In this document: positions 7,215 through 16,916 of the stretch, piece after piece
How positions within the stretch are numbered: position 1 is the first letter of the stretch
Layout of the letters: every line of letters starts with the position of its first letter
DNA from: Bacillus_BE sp042263505
GTDB taxonomy: Bacteria > Bacillota > Bacilli > Bacillales > Cytobacillaceae
Length of the DNA: 64,000 nt
Direction: 5' to 3'
NCBI RefSeq assembly: GCF_042263505.1
Contig: NZ_JBHKFI010000001.1
Coordinates: 124,001-188,000, forward strand
The notes under the pieces: model-generated
Told to the model about the DNA's origin: nothing
What the model saw: the letters and a program-made list of their open reading frames with translations, nothing else
The model's database searches: none
Made by a program: the position numbers and the translations under genes

Positions 7215-7910
7215 TTAATCAATATTGCAGATTTCAATCGGACAATTTTCGCAATCAATTTCTACCTTTAAATAATTTAAATCATGTATAGTGATATAAC
7301 TTTTATCAATTGTGATGATGTTTTGTTTTCTTAACTCACTCAGCATTCGATTGACAACCTCACGTGAAGTCCCGCAAAAGTTTGCCAGCTCCTGATTGGT
7401 GATGGGAATCGTAATAAAGATGCCTTTTTCACAAGGTTCCCCGTAGCTGTTGCTTAATCGGATTAAGGTGGAATAAAGAGCACCCTTTTTTCCGTTTAAG
7501 ACAAGATCACGGAATTTTGTTTGGTTTTTTCGATATTGATGATTAAGCCATTTCATAAATTCTAAAGCAAGCTGATGATTTTCCCCTAGCTTCTTTTCAA
7601 GTTCTTGTTTATCGAATACGGCAACTTGCCCATTTTCGATGACCTTTGCGTTGAGCATATATTTCTGTGGTTGGTCAAATAACGGAACTTCTCCTATCAA
7701 GTCTCCTTCTTTACACATTCGAATCGTTAATTCGCGACCATCGGGAATCATCTTACTGATTTGAACCTTGCCACTAATGATAACAAACAGTTCATTAGCA
7801 AGTTCATCTTCTTGAAAAAGAAAAGTCCCTTTTTCCGTTTTTTTCATATATTGAGAATTGTTTAGAAGTTGGATTAGATTTGAAGGAAATTGTGTGTTTG
7901 TTTGCATCAT
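7215..7910 (-). CDS. fnr: Anaerobic transcription regulator Fnr (Bacillus type)
   Basis: CRP/Fnr-family regulator that switches on nitrate-respiration genes when oxygen is absent. Residues about 20-130 form the cyclic-nucleotide-binding-like fold. The recognition helix follows ELANFCGTSREVVNRML. The C-terminal CENCPIEIC supplies the three cysteines that hold the [4Fe-4S] cluster in B. subtilis Fnr; Gram-negative Fnr has them at the N-terminus. Several ATGs (7913, 7910, 7907) and a GTG (7919) follow AAAGGTGG; 7910 or 7907 gives normal spacing. It probably acts on the boxes found at five neighbouring promoters. Confidence 0.95.
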   Translation of the reverse strand: MMQTNTQFPSNLIQLLNNSQYMKKTEKGTFLFQEDELANELFVIISGKVQISKMIPDGRELTIRMCKEGDLIGEVPLFDQPQKYMLNAKVIENGQVAVFDKQELEKKLGENHQLALEFMKWLNHQYRKNQTKFRDLVLNGKKGALYSTLIRLSNSYGEPCEKGIFITIPITNQELANFCGTSREVVNRMLSELRKQNIITIDKSYITIHDLNYLKVEIDCENCPIEICNID

Positions 7911-7930
7911 CATTACCACCTTTTACGAGG

Positions 7931-7981
7931 TGTGAAATCTTTCACTATCTTAGTTTAATAAAAATATGAAAAAAACGTCAA
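7931..7981 (-). promoter_or_regulatory. fnr promoter with Fnr box over the start site
   Basis: On the minus strand -35 TTGACG (7981-7976) and a -10 TAAACT (7957-7952) predict a start near 7945. The Fnr box TGTGA-aatctt-TCACT (plus-strand reading, 7931-7946) covers that start. This differs from the activating position in the five other promoters and suggests negative autoregulation. Confidence 0.6.
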
Positions 7982-8121
7982 CCCATCAACATGCAAAATA
8001 CTATAAATATATTGTTTTTATTAAAAAGTTCGCATTGTTGTAAAAAAGTCCACCAGAATGTTAACGGCAGAAATATTCTCAATCTGTATATCTTATAAAT
8101 TTATTATTCATTTGTATTGAT

Positions 8122-8277
8122 AAAGTGAAACTTCCATCAGTGGGGGTTTTCATTCATCCCCCACTGATGGTTAGTTGAACTTATCGGACCTTTACGGACA
8201 GTTGATCTCCCACTTATCTTCTTCGTATTCTCAGAATCTTGAAGTGGGAGTCTTACTGTCCGTTAAGAGTGGGATAA
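8122..8277 (+). repeat. Structured interspersed repeat, short form (copy A)
   Basis: 156-bp member of a three-copy family. Left hairpin CCATCAGTGGGGG/CCCCCACTGATGG is a 13-bp perfect stem. The right part has nested stems ACGGACAG/CTGTCCGT outside CTCCCACTT/AAGTGGGAG. It matches both ends of the long copies B and C but lacks two internal arms. No coding frame is present. It lies in the 545-bp gap between fnr and argC, which otherwise holds only the two promoters. Confidence 0.9.
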
Positions 8278-8357
8278 ATAATTATTTGGAAAACAGTCCT
8301 TTCCTGCCCCATTATATAGTAATAGAGCCATGTTTTTAATCTAATTATAAAAAATGG

Positions 8358-8436
8358 TTGATTTTATAAAGAGACCTTTATATACTAGAGAAATAAAATT
8401 CATAAAAATTAATTTAAATGATTATTTATACATTCA
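8358..8436 (+). promoter_or_regulatory. argC operon promoter with possible arginine-repressor boxes
   Basis: -35 TTGATT (8358-8363), 17-bp spacer and -10 TATACT (8381-8386) make a good vegetative promoter. AAATAAAATTCAT just after the -10 (8391-8403) and an ATTCA half-site near 8432 resemble AhrC/ArgR operators (TGAAT-W4-ATTCA) but are imperfect. Repression of the operon by arginine is expected from the family. Confidence 0.6.
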
Positions 8437-8455
8437 GAGAAAAGGGGATGAGTGA

Positions 8456-9490
8456 ATGAAAGCTTCTATTATAGGAACAACTGGTTATGGTGGAGTTGAA
8501 TTATTGCGCATATTACACTCTCACCCTGAATTTGAGATTCAGTCGGTTCATTCATCCAAGAGTAAAGAAGCCATCTGGAATGAATATCCGCATCTTTTTT
8601 CTATTATTGATAAGAAGTTAAAGGGAATCGATTATGAGGAAATCGCATTAGAAAGCGATATCGTATTTCTTGCAACACCCTCAGGAGTGTCAAGTAAGCT
8701 TGTACAAGAGTTTTCTAAAACAAATTTGAAAATCATTGATTTATCAGGGGATTTAAGACTAAAAAATGCTGAGGATTATCGAAAGTGGTATAAAAAAGAG
8801 CCAGCCCCTGCCTCAATCGTTGGGCCTTCTGTATACGGTCTTTCGGAATGGCATAGAGAAAACATAAAAAAGGCGGAGTGGATTGCCAATCCAGGATGCT
8901 TTGCTACAGCTACCTTGCTCGGTTTGGCACCAGTCATTAAAGAGGATATCGTGGAACTAAATTCGATTATTGTGGATGCTAAATCAGGAATATCAGGGGC
9001 TGGAAGATCTCCTTCTCGCAATTCAATGTACTCGGAAAATAATGAAAATTTCAAAATTTATAAGGTGAATCAGCATCAGCATACACCGGAAATTGAGCAA
9101 CAGCTTCATGAATGGAACCCTAAAACAAAACCGATAACCTTTAGCACACATCTTTTGCCGATTACAAGGGGGATTATGTCAACCATTTATGTGCAGCTTA
9201 AAGGAGATTGGAAGACAAATAATATCATAGATTTATATAGACAATCCTATGAAGGGAGTCGTTTTGTCCGAATTCGGCCAGAAGGGGCCTATCCTTCAGT
9301 CAAAGAAGTAAATAGTTCAAATTATTGCGATATCGGCATCTCTGTCGATGAGCGGACAGGAAGACTTACCATCATTTCTGTAATTGATAATCTAATGAAA
9401 GGGGCGGCAGGTCAGGCAGTTCAAAATGCAAATCTAATGTTTGGTCTTGATGAAATGGCCGGTTTAGATTTTATGCCGATCTATCCGTAA
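8456..9490 (+). CDS. argC: N-acetyl-gamma-glutamyl-phosphate reductase ArgC
   Basis: NADPH-dependent third step of arginine synthesis, reducing acetylglutamyl phosphate to the semialdehyde. The Rossmann motif GTTGYGG is at the N-terminus and the catalytic cysteine sits in NPGCFAT near residue 147. A His-rich VNQHQHTPE segment follows. The length of 344 aa is typical. AAAAGGGG precedes the ATG. It is first in a seven-gene operon argC-argJ-argB-argD-carA-carB-argF with very short gaps. Confidence 0.97.
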   Translation: MKASIIGTTGYGGVELLRILHSHPEFEIQSVHSSKSKEAIWNEYPHLFSIIDKKLKGIDYEEIALESDIVFLATPSGVSSKLVQEFSKTNLKIIDLSGDLRLKNAEDYRKWYKKEPAPASIVGPSVYGLSEWHRENIKKAEWIANPGCFATATLLGLAPVIKEDIVELNSIIVDAKSGISGAGRSPSRNSMYSENNENFKIYKVNQHQHTPEIEQQLHEWNPKTKPITFSTHLLPITRGIMSTIYVQLKGDWKTNNIIDLYRQSYEGSRFVRIRPEGAYPSVKEVNSSNYCDIGISVDERTGRLTIISVIDNLMKGAAGQAVQNANLMFGLDEMAGLDFMPIYP

Positions 9491-9502
9491 GGGGGAGCAT
9501 TC

Positions 9503-10732
9503 ATGGAAGTTTTATCAGAAGAAATTATAACCAAAAAAATCAAAGGGTCCATCGTTACACCACGAGGTTTTTCGGCAGCAGGAACAAATGCAGGTCTTCG
9601 TTATTCAAAAAATGATGTAGGGATGATAGCGAGTTCTGTACCTGCAAGCAGTGCTGCCGTATATACATTGAATGTATTTCAAGCGGCACCGATAAAGGTG
9701 ACACAAGATAGTTTAAGTACAAATGGACTGTTACAGGGAGTAGTTGTCAATAGTGCTTGTGCCAATGCCTGCACAGGTGAAAAAGGCCTTAAGGATGCTT
9801 ATGAAATGAGAAATAAAGCTGCTGAGAAGCTTGGTGTCGAGGAGGACCTTTTTGCGGTAGCATCAACTGGAGTAATAGGTGAATTTTTGCCATTAGATAA
9901 AGTGATTAATGGAATAGAGGCCTTGAAATTAAATTCTCAAATAGAAAATGCTGAGGATTTTCAAAATGCCATTTTAACAACGGATACAGGGATTAAGGGC
10001 TGTTGTTATCAAGCAGAAATTGATGGTGTCACGGTGTATATGGGTGGAGCTGCGAAAGGTTCAGGGATGATTCATCCTAATATGGCAACAATGCTGGGGT
10101 TTGTGACTACAGATGTGAAGATTGAACCGGAATATTTACAATCAGCATTAAAACAAGTTACAAACTTTACGTTTAACCAAATTACTGTAGATGGGGATAC
10201 TTCTACAAATGATATGGTAATTGTTATGGCTAACGGAGAGGCACATAATCAGTCATTGACGCCTGATCATCCAGATTGGAGCGTTTTCCTTGAATTGCTT
10301 ACTTTAACTTGTGAAAGCCTAGCAAAACAAATTGCTAAAGATGGTGAAGGAGCTACAAAATTAGTTGAGGTACTAGTGGATGGCGCCAAGGACAATGAGG
10401 ATGCCCGAATGGTAGCAAAGCAGATTGTCGGCTCTAATTTGGTAAAAACGGCGATATTTGGCTCTGATGCCAATTGGGGAAGAATTATCTGCGCTGTTGG
10501 GCAATCTCAAGCAACTGTTAATCCGGATACGGTCAATATTGCAATTGGGTCACATGTTATGTTGAAAAACAGCGAACCGCAAAACTTTAATGAAGAAGAA
10601 GTAAGAGCTTATTTAGACGGTGATTTTATTCAAATATTTGTGGATTTGCAAAATGGAATAGGGAGTAGCAAAGCTTGGGGCTGTGATCTTTCCTATGATT
10701 ATGTAAAAATAAATGCGAGCTATCGGACATAA
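9503..10732 (+). CDS. argJ: Bifunctional glutamate N-acetyltransferase / amino-acid N-acetyltransferase ArgJ
   Basis: Recycles the acetyl group from N-acetylornithine to glutamate and can also use acetyl-CoA, so it covers the first and fifth steps. The precursor cuts itself in the motif GMIHPNMATMLGF between Ala and Thr to give alpha and beta chains, with the new N-terminal Thr as nucleophile. The 409-aa length is normal. It starts 12 bases after argC with GGGGGAG as ribosome-binding site. No separate argA is seen, fitting the cyclic pathway. Confidence 0.97.
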   Translation: MEVLSEEIITKKIKGSIVTPRGFSAAGTNAGLRYSKNDVGMIASSVPASSAAVYTLNVFQAAPIKVTQDSLSTNGLLQGVVVNSACANACTGEKGLKDAYEMRNKAAEKLGVEEDLFAVASTGVIGEFLPLDKVINGIEALKLNSQIENAEDFQNAILTTDTGIKGCCYQAEIDGVTVYMGGAAKGSGMIHPNMATMLGFVTTDVKIEPEYLQSALKQVTNFTFNQITVDGDTSTNDMVIVMANGEAHNQSLTPDHPDWSVFLELLTLTCESLAKQIAKDGEGATKLVEVLVDGAKDNEDARMVAKQIVGSNLVKTAIFGSDANWGRIICAVGQSQATVNPDTVNIAIGSHVMLKNSEPQNFNEEEVRAYLDGDFIQIFVDLQNGIGSSKAWGCDLSYDYVKINASYRT

Positions 10733-10742
10733 GGTGAGATAA

Positions 10743-11516
10743 ATGAAAAAGATTTTAATAAAATGTGGAGGAAGCGTATTAGATCAATTGTCGGAAGAAT
10801 TTTTTGAAAGTATTGAAGAGTTAGTAAAAAAGGGGCACCAAATAATTTTTGTTCATGGTGGCGGCCCGGATATTAACCAAATGCTTGAAACGATGAATGT
10901 GACCCCGATATTTGTGAATGGTCTCAGAAGAACGGATGCAAAGACATTAAAGGTAGTAGAAATGGTTCTTTCGGGTAAAACCAATCGTAAGCTGGTTGAA
11001 AAGTTGACAAAGAATAGGCTTCAGGCGATTGGCGTGAACGGAAGCGATGCGGGGCTATTTCAGGCAGACTATGTAAACAAAGAAGAACTAGGGTTTGTTG
11101 GAGAGATTCAAGCGGTGAACAAGTCCATTATTCAATTGCTCTTAAGTAAAGGAATGATTCCTGTTATAACTCCAATTGCTGTAGCGAGGGACGGAGAGAA
11201 ATTAAATGTCAATGCAGATTATGCTGCCGCTGCAATTGCTAATGCTTTAGAGGTGGAGCATTGTCTATTTGTCACTGACGTAGACGGAATTAAAATTAGG
11301 GGAGAAATTCAATCAGAAATCACGATTGAGGAAATTCACCATCATATTCAATCTGGTGAAATATACGGTGGAATGATTCCAAAGGTTCAATCTGCTCTTT
11401 CAGCCTTAAAAAAAGGAGTAGAAAGTGTGATGATTGTTTCCGGAAAAAATAAATTTTTTAATAATCAAAGTTGGAAGGGCACGAAAATAATCGGAAAAGA
11501 GATGGTGATACAATGA
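10743..11516 (+). CDS. argB: Acetylglutamate kinase ArgB
   Basis: Phosphorylates N-acetylglutamate, the second step of arginine synthesis. An amino-acid-kinase fold is shown by IKCGGSVLD at the start, FVHGGGPDIN near residue 36 and LNVNADYAAAAIA near residue 155. At 257 aa it lacks the N-terminal extension of arginine-inhibited kinases. Ten bases separate it from argJ and its stop overlaps the argD start (ATGA). Confidence 0.96.
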   Translation: MKKILIKCGGSVLDQLSEEFFESIEELVKKGHQIIFVHGGGPDINQMLETMNVTPIFVNGLRRTDAKTLKVVEMVLSGKTNRKLVEKLTKNRLQAIGVNGSDAGLFQADYVNKEELGFVGEIQAVNKSIIQLLLSKGMIPVITPIAVARDGEKLNVNADYAAAAIANALEVEHCLFVTDVDGIKIRGEIQSEITIEEIHHHIQSGEIYGGMIPKVQSALSALKKGVESVMIVSGKNKFFNNQSWKGTKIIGKEMVIQ

Positions 11517-12670
11517 GCTATTTATTTCCTACTTATGCAAAGTGGGATGTAAAACCCAAAACGGCAAAAGGCTGTTATTTAATTGATCAATCCGGGAAAA
11601 CCTATTTAGATTTTACTTCTGGGATCGGAGTTTGTAACTTAGGGCACCAACCGGACGAAGTAAAGGAAGAGGTCTTAAAGCAATTAGATGGTTATTGGCA
11701 TGTCTCAAATCTTTTCCAAATGGAAAATCAAGAAATTGCAGCGGAGCTCCTTGCAAAGGCGGCAGGATTGGATGCTGTTTTCTTTGCCAATAGCGGAGCG
11801 GAAGCTAATGAAGCAGCGATTAAGTTAGCAAGAAAGGCAACGGGAAAATCAAAAATCATTACATTTGAGAAATCCTTTCATGGTCGTACTTTCGCAACAA
11901 TGGCTGCAACAGGGCAGGATAAAATTAAGCAAGGATTTGGAACAATGCTAGAAACATTTGTGTACGTTCCATATAATGATATCACTTCCTTAGAGCAAGA
12001 AATGGATGAAGATGTGGCTGCTGTGATGCTAGAGGTGATTCAGGGTGAAGGTGGAATTAATGTCGGGGATGCTGAATTTCTTAAGTCTGTTGAAAAACTC
12101 TGTCATGAAAATCATTCTCTTCTTATTATAGATGAAATTCAAACCGGAATTGGAAGAACAGGTAAGCCATTTGCCTATCAGCATTTTGGATTAAATCCAG
12201 ATATTATTACGGTTGCAAAAGGATTAGGAAGTGGGTTTCCCATTGGCGCAATGGTCGGGAAAGCAGAATTAAAGGCATATTTTGGACCGGGGAGCCATGG
12301 ATCAACCTTTGGTGGTAATCCTGTTGCAATCGCATCGGCTATTGCCACAATGAAGAAGATTTTTTCTGAAGCATTCCTTGAGGAAGTGAAGCAAAAGAGT
12401 GATAACTTTATGAAGGAATTAGAAAAAGCTTTGCTTGAATTGCCAATTGTTAACGAAATTAGGGGCTTAGGTATGATGATTGGTATTGATATTCAAGGAA
12501 ATATCCCAGCTATTCTTGCTGAAATTAGAGAAGAAGGTTTGCTTGTTTTGTCAGCAGGAGACAGCGTTATTCGCTTATTGCCACCATTAACAGTTAGTTT
12601 GGCAGAATTGAAAAAGGGCTTGGATATCATTACGAAGGTGCTAAAGAAGCATTGTTTAGCAGCCATTTAG
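11513..12670 (+). CDS. argD: Acetylornithine aminotransferase ArgD
   Basis: PLP enzyme converting acetylglutamate semialdehyde to N-acetylornithine. It shows the class III aminotransferase pattern: NSGAEANEAAIKLAR for phosphate binding, IIDEIQTGIGRTG for cofactor contact and the PLP lysine in ITVAKGLGSG. The ATG overlaps the stop of argB by one base. The length of 385 aa is normal. Confidence 0.96.
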   Translation: MSYLFPTYAKWDVKPKTAKGCYLIDQSGKTYLDFTSGIGVCNLGHQPDEVKEEVLKQLDGYWHVSNLFQMENQEIAAELLAKAAGLDAVFFANSGAEANEAAIKLARKATGKSKIITFEKSFHGRTFATMAATGQDKIKQGFGTMLETFVYVPYNDITSLEQEMDEDVAAVMLEVIQGEGGINVGDAEFLKSVEKLCHENHSLLIIDEIQTGIGRTGKPFAYQHFGLNPDIITVAKGLGSGFPIGAMVGKAELKAYFGPGSHGSTFGGNPVAIASAIATMKKIFSEAFLEEVKQKSDNFMKELEKALLELPIVNEIRGLGMMIGIDIQGNIPAILAEIREEGLLVLSAGDSVIRLLPPLTVSLAELKKGLDIITKVLKKHCLAAI

Positions 12671-12748
12671 GCTGATATTTTTTGAAATGAAATGTATAAA
12701 AATAAGATTGATAATATAATTATACAGAATCACATGAGGTGTTGCGTA

Positions 12749-13828
12749 ATGGATGGATTTTTGCACTTGAACAGTGGTGACGTATTCAAGGGGAATTGGG
12801 AAACGTCTCTGCAGACAAATGATATAGAAGGAGAAATTGTATTTTTTACGGGAATGACTGGCTATCAGGAAGTATTAACAGATCCATCTTATAAAGATCA
12901 GATACTGGTTTTCACTTATCCCTTAATCGGCAATTATGGAATTAATGAGGATGATTTTGAAAGCAACAAACCGCATGTGGCAGGTGTCGTCGTTTTTGAG
13001 GCAAATGAAAATACATCCCATTATCAAGCAAAATATTCCCTTAAGGACTATTTGCAAAAATGGAATATTCCACTTCTTGCCCATATCGATACAAGAGCGG
13101 TCGTAAAAAAAATACGAAATAAAGGCTCTATGCCAGCAGCTTTATCTCTAAATAGCGAACCAAAGCAAATTAAATTAATACAGGATCATAAGGTGGAAAA
13201 GGTTTCTCAAAAAGGGCATCTAGTATATGGAGAGAAAGGGCATCCTCATGTTGTTCTTATGGATTTTGGTAATAAAAGGTCAATTTTGACATCCTTGTTA
13301 AAAAGAAGCTGTCAGGTGACTGTTGTTCCTTATGACACATCATTTACAGAGATGCAAGCCCTTAACCCTGATGGAGTTCTCTTATCAAATGGACCTGGGG
13401 ATCCAAAGGAATTAATTCGTATTTTGCCGACTATTAAGAAGATTATTCAAAATTTCCCTACTCTTGGAATATGCCTTGGGCATCAATTAGCAGCACTTGC
13501 TATGGGGGCAGATACGAAAAAGCTTTTATTCGGACATCGTGGAGCTAATCATCCGATTAAGGATCAACAAAAGCAACGTGTATTTATGTCTTCGCAAAAT
13601 CATAGTTTCGTTGTCGATGAACAAAGCTTAAGAGGAACTGGATTTAAAGTTCGATATTCGAATCTTCATGATCAATCAGTTGAAGGATTAATTCATACTG
13701 CTTTACCAGTCCAAACCGTTCAATTCCATCCTGAAGCAAACCCAGGACCTAGTGAAGGAGATTACATTTTTGATGAGTTTTTAGAGAATATAAGCCAATA
13801 CAGTGGGAGAGTTACACAATATGCCTAA
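12749..13828 (+). CDS. carA: Carbamoyl-phosphate synthase small subunit, arginine-type
   Basis: Glutamine amidotransferase subunit that feeds ammonia to CarB. The N-terminal CPSase small domain begins LHLNSGDVFKG. The class I amidotransferase domain has the Cys nucleophile in GICLGHQ and the His-Glu pair in FHPEA. GAGGTG 7 bases before ATG 12749 decides this start, giving 359 aa; longer in-frame versions have no ribosome-binding site. Location inside the arg operon indicates the arginine-specific enzyme rather than the pyrimidine one. The last 8 bases overlap carB. Confidence 0.94.
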   Translation: MDGFLHLNSGDVFKGNWETSLQTNDIEGEIVFFTGMTGYQEVLTDPSYKDQILVFTYPLIGNYGINEDDFESNKPHVAGVVVFEANENTSHYQAKYSLKDYLQKWNIPLLAHIDTRAVVKKIRNKGSMPAALSLNSEPKQIKLIQDHKVEKVSQKGHLVYGEKGHPHVVLMDFGNKRSILTSLLKRSCQVTVVPYDTSFTEMQALNPDGVLLSNGPGDPKELIRILPTIKKIIQNFPTLGICLGHQLAALAMGADTKKLLFGHRGANHPIKDQQKQRVFMSSQNHSFVVDEQSLRGTGFKVRYSNLHDQSVEGLIHTALPVQTVQFHPEANPGPSEGDYIFDEFLENISQYSGRVTQYA

Positions 13829-16800
13829 AGATCAGAGTATTCATTCTATATTAGTTATAGGTTCTGGCCCGATTGTCATTGGTCAGGCTGCGGAATTTGA
13901 TTATGCGGGAACACAAGCATGCATCGCTTTAAAGGAAGAGGGATATCAAGTTATTCTTGTTAACAATAATCCTGCAACGATCATGACCGACACAAACTTT
14001 GCCGATCAAATCTATTTTGAACCTCTAACCGTTGATGTTCTTGAAAAGATTATTGAAAAGGAACGTCCTGATGGTTTGCTTGCAACATTAGGGGGGCAGA
14101 CAGGATTAAACTTAGCTTTTCAATTAAGCGAACAAGGAATTCTGGAAAAATATGGAGTGAAATTACTTGGAAGTTCAATTGAATCAATTAAAAAGGGTGA
14201 GGATCGTGAAGCCTTTCGTCAATTAATGAAGGAATTAAATGAGCCTGTCCCTGATAGTGAAATCGTTCATACATTAGAAATGGCGCTTTCTTTCTCTGAA
14301 AAGGTGGATTTTCCAATCATTGTAAGACCAGCTTATACACTAGGGGGGACTGGCGGTGGAATTGCGGATAATCGTGAGGAGCTATCCAAGCTTGTTAGTG
14401 GAGGTTTAAAAGAAAGTCCTATACACCAATGTTTAGTTGAAAAAAGTATTGCAGGCTTCAAAGAGATTGAATATGAGGTCATGCGAGATGCGCACAACAC
14501 ATGTATAACCATTTGTAATATGGAAAATATCGACCCCGTTGGTATCCATACAGGCGATTCCATTGTGGTGGCTCCTTCGCAAACGCTCACGGATGAAGAG
14601 TATCAAATGCTAAGATCAGCAGCTATCAAAATTATTTCTGCTCTTGGAATTGTGGGGGGCTGTAATATTCAATTTGCATTAGATCCCTATAGTAAGAACT
14701 ATTATCTAATCGAGGTTAATCCAAGGGTAAGCCGTTCTTCAGCATTAGCTTCAAAGGCTACTGGCTACCCTATTGCAAGGATGGCAGCAAAGCTTGCCGT
14801 AGGGTATGCACTATCTGAAATTATTAATCCTGTAACAGGTGATACTTTTGCAAGTTTTGAACCAGCTTTGGACTATGTTGTCGTGAAAATTCCAAAATGG
14901 CCATTTGATAAGTTTATGGATATTGAGCGGAAGCTTGGAACGCAAATGAAGGCGACAGGTGAAGTAATGGGGATTGATCAGAGCTTTGAAAGAGCTTTAC
15001 TCAAGGCTGTCCACTCACTTGAAATTAAAACCAATGATTTAGAATATCCATACTTAGCTCAATATTCAGAGGAAAAGCTTTTGAAAATGATGCAGGAGCA
15101 AACGGATGAGAGATTTTTCATTATATTGGAGCTGATTAGAAGAGGAAAAGATATTTTAAGTATTCATGAAAAAACAAAAATAGATTTATTTTTCCTCCAA
15201 TATTTCTTAAATTTGATTGAGCTAGAAAAGCAAATTTCCGAAAATTCGTTGGAAAAAGTTACGAAAGAACAGCTTCAACGATACAAAGAAAAAGGCTTTA
15301 GTGATCAGTATCTTGCCTCCAAATGGAAGGCAACAGAATCAATAATTCGTAACTTGAGAAAACAATTTGGGGTGATTCCTTCATATAAAATGGTAGATAC
15401 CTGTGCAGCAGAATTTGCTGCTCAATCTAATTATTATTATTCTTCTTATTTTGGAGAAAATGAACAATCTTTATCAAACAAAAAGAAGGTTTTAATCATC
15501 GGCAGTGGACCTATTCGAATTGGTCAAGGGATTGAGTTTGATTATTGTTCAGTTCATGGGGTGTTTGCTCTTAAACAAGAAGGCATTGAAACAATCATGA
15601 TTAACAATAATCCAGAAACCGTGAGCACCGATTTTGCCACAGCTGATAAGCTATATTTTGAACCACTTATATGTGAGGATATTCTAAATGTGATGGAGGC
15701 AGAAAAGGTGGATGAAGTAATCATCCAGCTTGGTGGGCAAACAGCCATTAATTTAGCCAAACAATTAGAAGCCTTTCAAGTAAAAATACTTGGCACAAGT
15801 TCAGAAACCATTGACATTTTGGAGGATAGACAATTATTTTATCAATTACTTGATGATTTGAAAATTCCTCATTTACAAGGAGAAATTGCGGCTAATAAGG
15901 AAGAGGTAAAAGTCTTAGCTAAGAAAATTGGATTTCCAATCCTAATTCGTCCATCTTTTGTCATTGGTGGGCAAGGAATGGTGGTTATTCATCATGAAAA
16001 CCAATTAGAGGAATATTTTCATCAAGGGAATACAATCTATCCAGTGTTAGTCGATCAGTTCCTTTCAGCGATTGAGGCAGAGCTTGATTTAGTCTCAGAC
16101 GGAATTAACATTCTTGCTCCTGCTATCATGGAACATATAGAAAAAACAGGTGTTCATTCAGGTGATAGTATGTCTGTCCTTCCAGCCCAGACGTTATCAA
16201 CTGAGATTCAAAAAATAATGTTAGATTATGCACAAATGATGGCAAAGCATCTTCATTATAAAGGTCTTATGAACATTCAATATATAATTGATGGGAAGAA
16301 AGTCTATATTCTTGAGGTAAATCCAAGAGCTAGTAGAACAGTCCCTATAGTTAGTAAGGTTACTGGGGTTCCCTTAGTACAAATTGCAGCAAAAATATTG
16401 CTTGGGAAATATTTATTGTCAAATGATGACGAAAGCCTGAATTTATTGTCTATACCATTTGTTTGTGTTAAATATCCTGTATTTTCCAATTATGCACTTA
16501 AAGGATTAGATTCAAAAGTAGGTCCAGAAATGAAATCAACTGGTGAAGGAATTTGTTTAGGAAGAACTGTTGAAGATGCGTTGAGAAAGGTATTTCATCC
16601 AGCCATCAAGCAACATAAGGTGGCGAGAATCATCCTTCATCAGGATGAAGAAGAATTCTCTAATGAAAATTATGGGGCTAAGGTTCTTTTTAGCAAGGAA
16701 GAGGATATGAATCAAGAAAATACTGTGGTCTATTATAATCCAGGAAATTCAGAAGCAGATAAGAAACTACGAGAAGTAGCAACGAAAAATCGAATCATTA

Positions 16801-16916
16801 CTTTTTCTGTAAAGGAAAGCTTAAAAGCCTTTCTAAAGGCATTAGCTTCAGATCAAATTACAGTGGATTCAATGAAAGATTGGGAGTCATTAATCAAGGA
16901 GGAAGTGAAGGCCTAA
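13821..16916 (+). CDS. carB: Carbamoyl-phosphate synthase large subunit, arginine-type
   Basis: Makes carbamoyl phosphate from bicarbonate, ammonia and two ATP. Two homologous ATP-grasp halves are visible: GSGPIVIGQAAEFDYAG near residue 18 and GSGPIRIGQGIEFDYC near residue 560, each with EVNPR motifs. 1031 aa is slightly shorter than typical pyrimidine-type CarB, as in other arginine-specific copies. It overlaps carA at its start, and its TAA overlaps the argF ATG. Confidence 0.95.
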   Translation: MPKDQSIHSILVIGSGPIVIGQAAEFDYAGTQACIALKEEGYQVILVNNNPATIMTDTNFADQIYFEPLTVDVLEKIIEKERPDGLLATLGGQTGLNLAFQLSEQGILEKYGVKLLGSSIESIKKGEDREAFRQLMKELNEPVPDSEIVHTLEMALSFSEKVDFPIIVRPAYTLGGTGGGIADNREELSKLVSGGLKESPIHQCLVEKSIAGFKEIEYEVMRDAHNTCITICNMENIDPVGIHTGDSIVVAPSQTLTDEEYQMLRSAAIKIISALGIVGGCNIQFALDPYSKNYYLIEVNPRVSRSSALASKATGYPIARMAAKLAVGYALSEIINPVTGDTFASFEPALDYVVVKIPKWPFDKFMDIERKLGTQMKATGEVMGIDQSFERALLKAVHSLEIKTNDLEYPYLAQYSEEKLLKMMQEQTDERFFIILELIRRGKDILSIHEKTKIDLFFLQYFLNLIELEKQISENSLEKVTKEQLQRYKEKGFSDQYLASKWKATESIIRNLRKQFGVIPSYKMVDTCAAEFAAQSNYYYSSYFGENEQSLSNKKKVLIIGSGPIRIGQGIEFDYCSVHGVFALKQEGIETIMINNNPETVSTDFATADKLYFEPLICEDILNVMEAEKVDEVIIQLGGQTAINLAKQLEAFQVKILGTSSETIDILEDRQLFYQLLDDLKIPHLQGEIAANKEEVKVLAKKIGFPILIRPSFVIGGQGMVVIHHENQLEEYFHQGNTIYPVLVDQFLSAIEAELDLVSDGINILAPAIMEHIEKTGVHSGDSMSVLPAQTLSTEIQKIMLDYAQMMAKHLHYKGLMNIQYIIDGKKVYILEVNPRASRTVPIVSKVTGVPLVQIAAKILLGKYLLSNDDESLNLLSIPFVCVKYPVFSNYALKGLDSKVGPEMKSTGEGICLGRTVEDALRKVFHPAIKQHKVARIILHQDEEEFSNENYGAKVLFSKEEDMNQENTVVYYNPGNSEADKKLREVATKNRIITFSVKESLKAFLKALASDQITVDSMKDWESLIKEEVKA

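Noticed and set aside
8122..8277. Reading the repeat as a terminator plus promoter of argC or fnr only
   Set aside because: The same sequence occurs at two other places with large extra arms, so it is a repeat element. The argC promoter is separate at 8358-8386.
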